Source of the DNA: Sphaerochaeta pleomorpha str. Grapes | Lineage (GTDB): Bacteria > Spirochaetota > Spirochaetia > Sphaerochaetales > Sphaerochaetaceae | DNA: 64,000 bases | Direction of reading: 5' to 3' | Assembly: GCF_000236685.1 (NCBI RefSeq) | Contig: NC_016633.1 | Location: 1,488,001-1,552,000 of the forward strand | Shown here: in pieces, positions 60,470 to 64,000 of the stretch | Layout: every line of letters starts with the position of its first letter | Numbering within the stretch: the first letter of the stretch is position 1 | The notes under the pieces: generated by a model | The model's database searches: none | What the model saw: only the letters and a program-made list of their open reading frames with translations | What the model was told of the DNA's origin: nothing | Position numbers and translations under genes: made by a program

Positions 60470-61468
60470 TTATTTTACAGCCTTGATCTTGGCTACCCAT
60501 GCCTGCTGGTCAGCATTGAGCTGGCTCTGATACAGGGGGGCCATGGCAGCTGCAAACTCAGCCTGGTCGTTGATCGTGTTGATCTGGCAACCGGCAGCGC
60601 GGACTTTTGCCTCGGACTTTTTCTCGTACTCGGCCCATGCGGCTACTTCAACAGCCTGGGACTCTTTGGCAGCCTTCTTGATGAGGGCCTGGTCGTCAGC
60701 AGAGAGCTTGTCCATGGAAATCTTGGAAGCAATGATCATCTCAGGGACCCTGGTGTGCTGGTCGATCGAGTAGAACTTTGCAACTTCGTAGTGTGAGGAA
60801 GAATCGTAGGAAGGCCAGTTGTTTTCAGCACCGTCGATAACGCCGGTCTGCAATGCACTGTATACATCACCATAGGACATCGGGGTAGGAACAGCACCGA
60901 GAGCCTGTACAAGACCCATCATCAATGCAGATTCCTGAACACGGATCTTCATGCCCTTGAGGTCGGCAACCGTGTAGATCGGTTTTTTGGTGTTGTAGAA
61001 GGAACGAGCACCTGAATCGTAATATACGAGACCGACAAAACCCTTGTCACTCATTGAATCGAGGAAATACTGACCAATTTCGCCATTGAGTACTTTCCAC
61101 ATGTGATCAGCGTCCCTGTAGAGGTACGGCATCTGCAGTGCGTTGAGCAAGGGCTGGAAAGAAGCAAGGGGGGAAATGGAGACACGGGTGAAGTCGATGC
61201 CACCGAACTGAACCTGCTCGATTGCGCTCTTCTCGTCAGCGAGCTGAGCCTGGGGATATACTTCTACCTTGATACGACCATTGGAATATTCACCGACAAG
61301 ACGGGCAAAGGCTTCGTCACCGAGAACGGTAGGATAGCCAAGAGGCTGGTTATCAGCCAAGCGGAGAACGACCTGCTTGGGAGCAGCAGTACCCTCAGAT
61401 TGACCGGCTGCAAAAACCGGTGCAACGAGAAGGGAAAGTAACATTACAGCTAACAGAACTTTTTTCAT
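60470..61468 (-). CDS. dctP: TRAP transporter substrate-binding protein DctP (copy 2)
   Basis: 332 residues. Signal peptide 1-20 (VMLLSLLVAPVFAAG). DctP motifs as in copy 1: VVLRLADNQPLGYPTVLGDEAFARLV, VYPQAQLADEKSAIEQVQFGGIDFTR, YNTKKPIYTVADLKGMKIRVQESALMMG and DGAENNWPSY. Changes relative to copy 1 lie mainly in the N-terminal lobe and in the helix after LLNALQMPYLYRDADHM, so the ligand may differ. RBS AAGGAGG lies 6 bp before the ATG. It is divergent from the sensor kinase, which probably controls it. Confidence 0.92.
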   Translation of the reverse strand: MKKVLLAVMLLSLLVAPVFAAGQSEGTAAPKQVVLRLADNQPLGYPTVLGDEAFARLVGEYSNGRIKVEVYPQAQLADEKSAIEQVQFGGIDFTRVSISPLASFQPLLNALQMPYLYRDADHMWKVLNGEIGQYFLDSMSDKGFVGLVYYDSGARSFYNTKKPIYTVADLKGMKIRVQESALMMGLVQALGAVPTPMSYGDVYSALQTGVIDGAENNWPSYDSSSHYEVAKFYSIDQHTRVPEMIIASKISMDKLSADDQALIKKAAKESQAVEVAAWAEYEKKSEAKVRAAGCQINTINDQAEFAAAMAPLYQSQLNADQQAWVAKIKAVK

Positions 61469-61737
61469 GAGTTCCTCCTTAAGGAACGAGATATTGGATT
61501 TATGAATAGTATGGGGGATGCTTTTTGCTATTTGAAGCCAGAAAAAAAGGATAATTTGCCCAATTTTCTTCCTATTGTACTACTGTATTTAGCAAAACCC
61601 GGTCATACGATAGCCAATACAAAAAAGGCCCTTTCCTAATAGATGCTACTGTTTTCTATGGGTTTCTTATCAGACATGCATTGCATATTTGCCTTACATC
61701 CCCTTATCCTTGCAAAGCCGTGTTATACTTACATGAA
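61469..61737. promoter_or_regulatory. divergent control region of dctP copy 2 and the kinase
   Basis: For dctP (minus strand) a weak promoter TTCAAA, 17-bp spacer, CATACT lies at about 61516-61544. For the kinase a TTATACT hexamer is at 61722-61728 without a matching -35. No gene is seen here. Confidence 0.35.
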
Positions 61738-63240
61738 ATGAAAGCTGTGGAAAAACCAATAAAGAAAAAACAACCAGGAACGCTGAGAAGCTGGTTGCTT
61801 TCCTATAACCTGGCAATGCTGTGTGTAATTCTGATATTCGTCATCATCCTTTTCAGTTCAATATTCTCGCTTCTTGGGAATATGCAAAGCAGGACAAACC
61901 AATATCAGGCAATAAATGTCCTGACAACCCAGCTTATTGAAAGCAGAGACCTGTATCATAGGTATGGGAATGCCCCTGACAAGCAGTCACGTGAAGAAAT
62001 CCTCTCTGACTATACGATACTCAACAGGGAAATTGCCATTTCCCTCCAGCGCCTGAAAGTTTCCTATGAGGAAAACCCCAAGCTCTATTTCCTATATAAA
62101 GGCATCGACAACGGACTCGATTTCATCAAGCTTTCGCTCGACCAGATGGAAGGCCTCGACCCTAACACACAGACAAAAGAATACTTCAGCATCTATTATT
62201 CAGGAGACAAGGTTTATCCCTACCTACAGGATTATGCTTTCAACAAGTATTTGTCCTATGAAGTTGAGGCCGATGCCACCTGGATGGCAGAAGCCCAGAG
62301 CAGGGTTTCACAGTATCGAACGTTTTCGGTTTTCCTATTCGTCATCATCGCCCTGAGTTACAGCCTTCTCGTGTACAAGATGACCATGCGGCTGGTACGG
62401 CCGGTCAACACCATGGTAGAGACCGCAGACCAAATCTATCACGGTAATTTCGACGGTCCCCCCATTCCCCTTGACGGGCCGGAAGAACTGATCTATCTGG
62501 AACAGAACCTGAACCAGATGAAGCAAAGCCTGCGAGAACGCCTTGATATGATCGAACAGAATGCCCAGTTGGAGAAACTGGTCCATTCGCAGGAGCTCGA
62601 GCAGATGAGAACAACCAGAGAGTTGGAAAAAGCTCGTTACAAGGCCTTGCAGTCACAGATTAATCCTCATTTCTTGTTCAACACACTCAATATCATAAGC
62701 AGGACCGCCCTCTTTGAGGATGCAAATTCCACAGTCGACCTGATAGACAGCCTAGCCTCCATCTTCCGCTATACCCTTGAGTACCATGACGATGTATTGC
62801 TAAAAGATGAATTGGAATTTGTCAGACAATATCTGACCATCCAACAATTCCGATTCGGCGAGCGGCTGGAATTTTCCATTGATTGTCCGCTGGAATTCAA
62901 TGACGTCAAGATTCCACCGTTAGTCATCCAGCCATTTGTAGAGAACGCTATGGTGCATGGGCTTGAACCAAAAGAGGAAGGCGGGAAAATTGAGGTAGCT
63001 GTCAAGAAGGAAGGGAGACGGCTGGTTATCTCCATTATCGACACCGGGGTGGGAATAGACTTGGCAAAACTGAATCTGCCAAAACCGAACGGAAAGCAAC
63101 ATATCGGGGTGAAGAATATCGGAGACCGTCTGAAACTCTACTATAAAGGAAAAGCAAACCTTGCAATTTCGCGAGTAAGTGAGGAAGGGGGCACTTCGGT
63201 AACGATTACCCTACCATATAGGATAAGGAGGGAAGCCTGA
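61738..63240 (+). CDS. sensor histidine kinase, YesM/LytS type
   Basis: 500 residues from the ATG at 61738; a TTG start at 61681 is possible, and no clear RBS is seen for either. TM1 at about residues 21-46, an extracytoplasmic region of ~150 residues without a known domain, TM2 at about 195-218, a HAMP segment (VRPVNTMVETADQIYHGNFDG), a coiled stretch, then the His_kinase domain: LQSQINPHFLFNTLNIISR with phospho-His311, and a HATPase domain with NPFVENAMVHG-like QPFVENAMVHGLEP and DTGVGID. It is next to a YesN-type regulator and a TRAP operon, whose ligand it probably senses. Confidence 0.92.
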   Translation: MKAVEKPIKKKQPGTLRSWLLSYNLAMLCVILIFVIILFSSIFSLLGNMQSRTNQYQAINVLTTQLIESRDLYHRYGNAPDKQSREEILSDYTILNREIAISLQRLKVSYEENPKLYFLYKGIDNGLDFIKLSLDQMEGLDPNTQTKEYFSIYYSGDKVYPYLQDYAFNKYLSYEVEADATWMAEAQSRVSQYRTFSVFLFVIIALSYSLLVYKMTMRLVRPVNTMVETADQIYHGNFDGPPIPLDGPEELIYLEQNLNQMKQSLRERLDMIEQNAQLEKLVHSQELEQMRTTRELEKARYKALQSQINPHFLFNTLNIISRTALFEDANSTVDLIDSLASIFRYTLEYHDDVLLKDELEFVRQYLTIQQFRFGERLEFSIDCPLEFNDVKIPPLVIQPFVENAMVHGLEPKEEGGKIEVAVKKEGRRLVISIIDTGVGIDLAKLNLPKPNGKQHIGVKNIGDRLKLYYKGKANLAISRVSEEGGTSVTITLPYRIRREA

Positions 63241-64000
63241 TGTACACCTTGCTTATTGCCGATGATGAACGAATCGAATGTGATGCTATAGAACTGTTAG
63301 TCAACAGGGCAAAACTCCCTCTGGAATGCATCAAAGCAAAGAATGGCAGGGAAGCTGTCGAGTTGGCCCTCCAACATCAACCAGATATTGCCTTTCTCGA
63401 TATCAAGATGCCTGGGATGGATGGGATCGAGGCCGCAAAGCATATTCGCGAAAACAACCCTGAATGCCATATAATTTTCCTTACGGCCTGGAGTTCCTTT
63501 GAATTCGCCCAACAGGCTATTCGCCTCGGGGCAAGCGAATACCTGGTTAAACCGGTACAAAGAAAAGATGTCTACGACCTGCTCGATTCCCTTATTGAAA
63601 AACTTGATGAAAAAAAACTTGCCAAGGAACAGCATTCAGGGGAAATTCAGGAAGTATTGAATCTATTTTCCCGAGAATTCTTTGCAGCGTTGAAATTTGG
63701 CGAGTTACCCTTGGATTCGGTGAAATCCTATTTTGCCATGCAAGGCATTACCTCAGAACAAGGGGTAGCCTTGGTTATCGGTGGTATGGAAGAATCTGAT
63801 GTCAAATCATTTTTCCAAAACAACCAGAAATTGCCAAAACTACAGCTTTGCTATTTCCCGGCTGTCGACCGTATTACCGTATTGGTTTTTACCAACCAGC
63901 CAGCCAAGATAATTGAGCAACTGGCAGGTTTCCAAAGCCTTGCCTACTCCAACATTGGCTCGGGGATGTTTTTTTCCGACCTTGCAGGAATCCCTCAATC
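63240..64000 (+). CDS. response regulator, YesN type (truncated by window end)
   Basis: 253 residues are visible and the frame is still open. Receiver domain (residues 1-120): acidic pair Asp8-Asp9, phospho-acceptor Asp54 in FLDIKMPGMDG, Thr82 and Lys104 of the switch. Residues 130-253 form the linker region usual in YesN proteins; the AraC-type DNA-binding domain would lie past the window. The ATG overlaps the kinase stop by one base (TGATG), so the pair is co-translated. Confidence 0.9.
   Translation, partial: MYTLLIADDERIECDAIELLVNRAKLPLECIKAKNGREAVELALQHQPDIAFLDIKMPGMDGIEAAKHIRENNPECHIIFLTAWSSFEFAQQAIRLGASEYLVKPVQRKDVYDLLDSLIEKLDEKKLAKEQHSGEIQEVLNLFSREFFAALKFGELPLDSVKSYFAMQGITSEQGVALVIGGMEESDVKSFFQNNQKLPKLQLCYFPAVDRITVLVFTNQPAKIIEQLAGFQSLAYSNIGSGMFFSDLAGIPQ

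Larger units (their letters stand above)
58538..60497. repeat. long direct repeat, copy 2 (dctM, dctQ and flanks)
   Basis: Second copy of the 1.96-kb repeat described at 52331-54290; same orientation, offset 6,207 bp. Substitutions cluster in the middle of dctM and at the dctP end; the dctQ part seems identical. Confidence 0.95.

Noticed and set aside
52331-60497. Composite transposon explaining the duplicated dctQM
   Set aside because: No transposase, terminal inverted repeats or target duplications are seen at the ends of either copy.

Overview
The window is typical chromosomal sequence of a free-living or gut-type anaerobic spirochaete, most likely close to Sphaerochaeta. This is inferred from gene content (oadGAB sodium pump, several BMP-type nucleoside ABC systems, TRAP systems, YesM/YesN-type two-component genes, signal peptides ending in short AxA or FAxG motifs) and not from a marker gene. 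No rRNA, tRNA, CRISPR array, transposase or phage gene was found.

Layout. 1-2.2 kb: three tandem paralogous secreted beta-rich proteins, the first cut by the window edge. 2.2-6.3 kb: a cobalamin riboswitch followed by a complete TonB uptake unit (receptor, ExbB, two ExbD, TonB with an 18-bp tandem repeat). 6.3-10 kb: an unknown beta-rich protein divergent from a GH36 alpha-galactosidase. 10-15.5 kb: FAD oxidoreductase, GNAT, GpsA, then a leftward Mrp-Nudix-SIMPL operon and a candidate small RNA. 15.8-19.2 kb: oadGAB. 19.3-21.6 kb: hydrolase, dCMP deaminase, PfkB kinase. 21.8-26.5 kb: BMP-type nucleoside ABC operon. 26.7-28 kb: an AT-rich AbiD/AbiF-like HEPN gene with a possible structured RNA beside it. 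28-36.6 kb: fused 2Fe-2S/molybdenum hydroxylase (xanthine dehydrogenase type), AraC regulator, amidohydrolase, periplasmic NUP protein, NMO-type flavoprotein, PNPOx protein. 36.6-41.2 kb: MarR-controlled heterodimeric ABC exporter. 41.4-50.6 kb: a second BMP-type ABC operon with DeoR regulator, BtpA protein, SsnA-like amidohydrolase and FGGY kinase. 51-61.5 kb: alcohol dehydrogenase and two TRAP loci, one with cupin, IolB, epimerase and a LacI regulator, the other next to a YesM/YesN-type two-component pair that runs off the right edge.

How the genes fit together. Two themes dominate: purine/nucleoside salvage (two BMP transporters, dCMP deaminase, xanthine dehydrogenase-like hydroxylase, two amidohydrolases, NUP protein) and sugar or sugar-acid uptake (alpha-galactosidase, two TRAP systems, IolB, epimerase, kinases). 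In all four solute-binding-protein operons a hairpin with a T-run sits directly after the binding-protein gene, which would give more binding protein than membrane subunits. The dctQM genes of the two TRAP loci are almost identical over about 1.96 kb although their dctP genes have diverged, which suggests recent gene conversion or selective duplication. The most interesting defence-related item is the HEPN Abi gene with an adjacent inverted-repeat-rich region that could encode a non-coding RNA.
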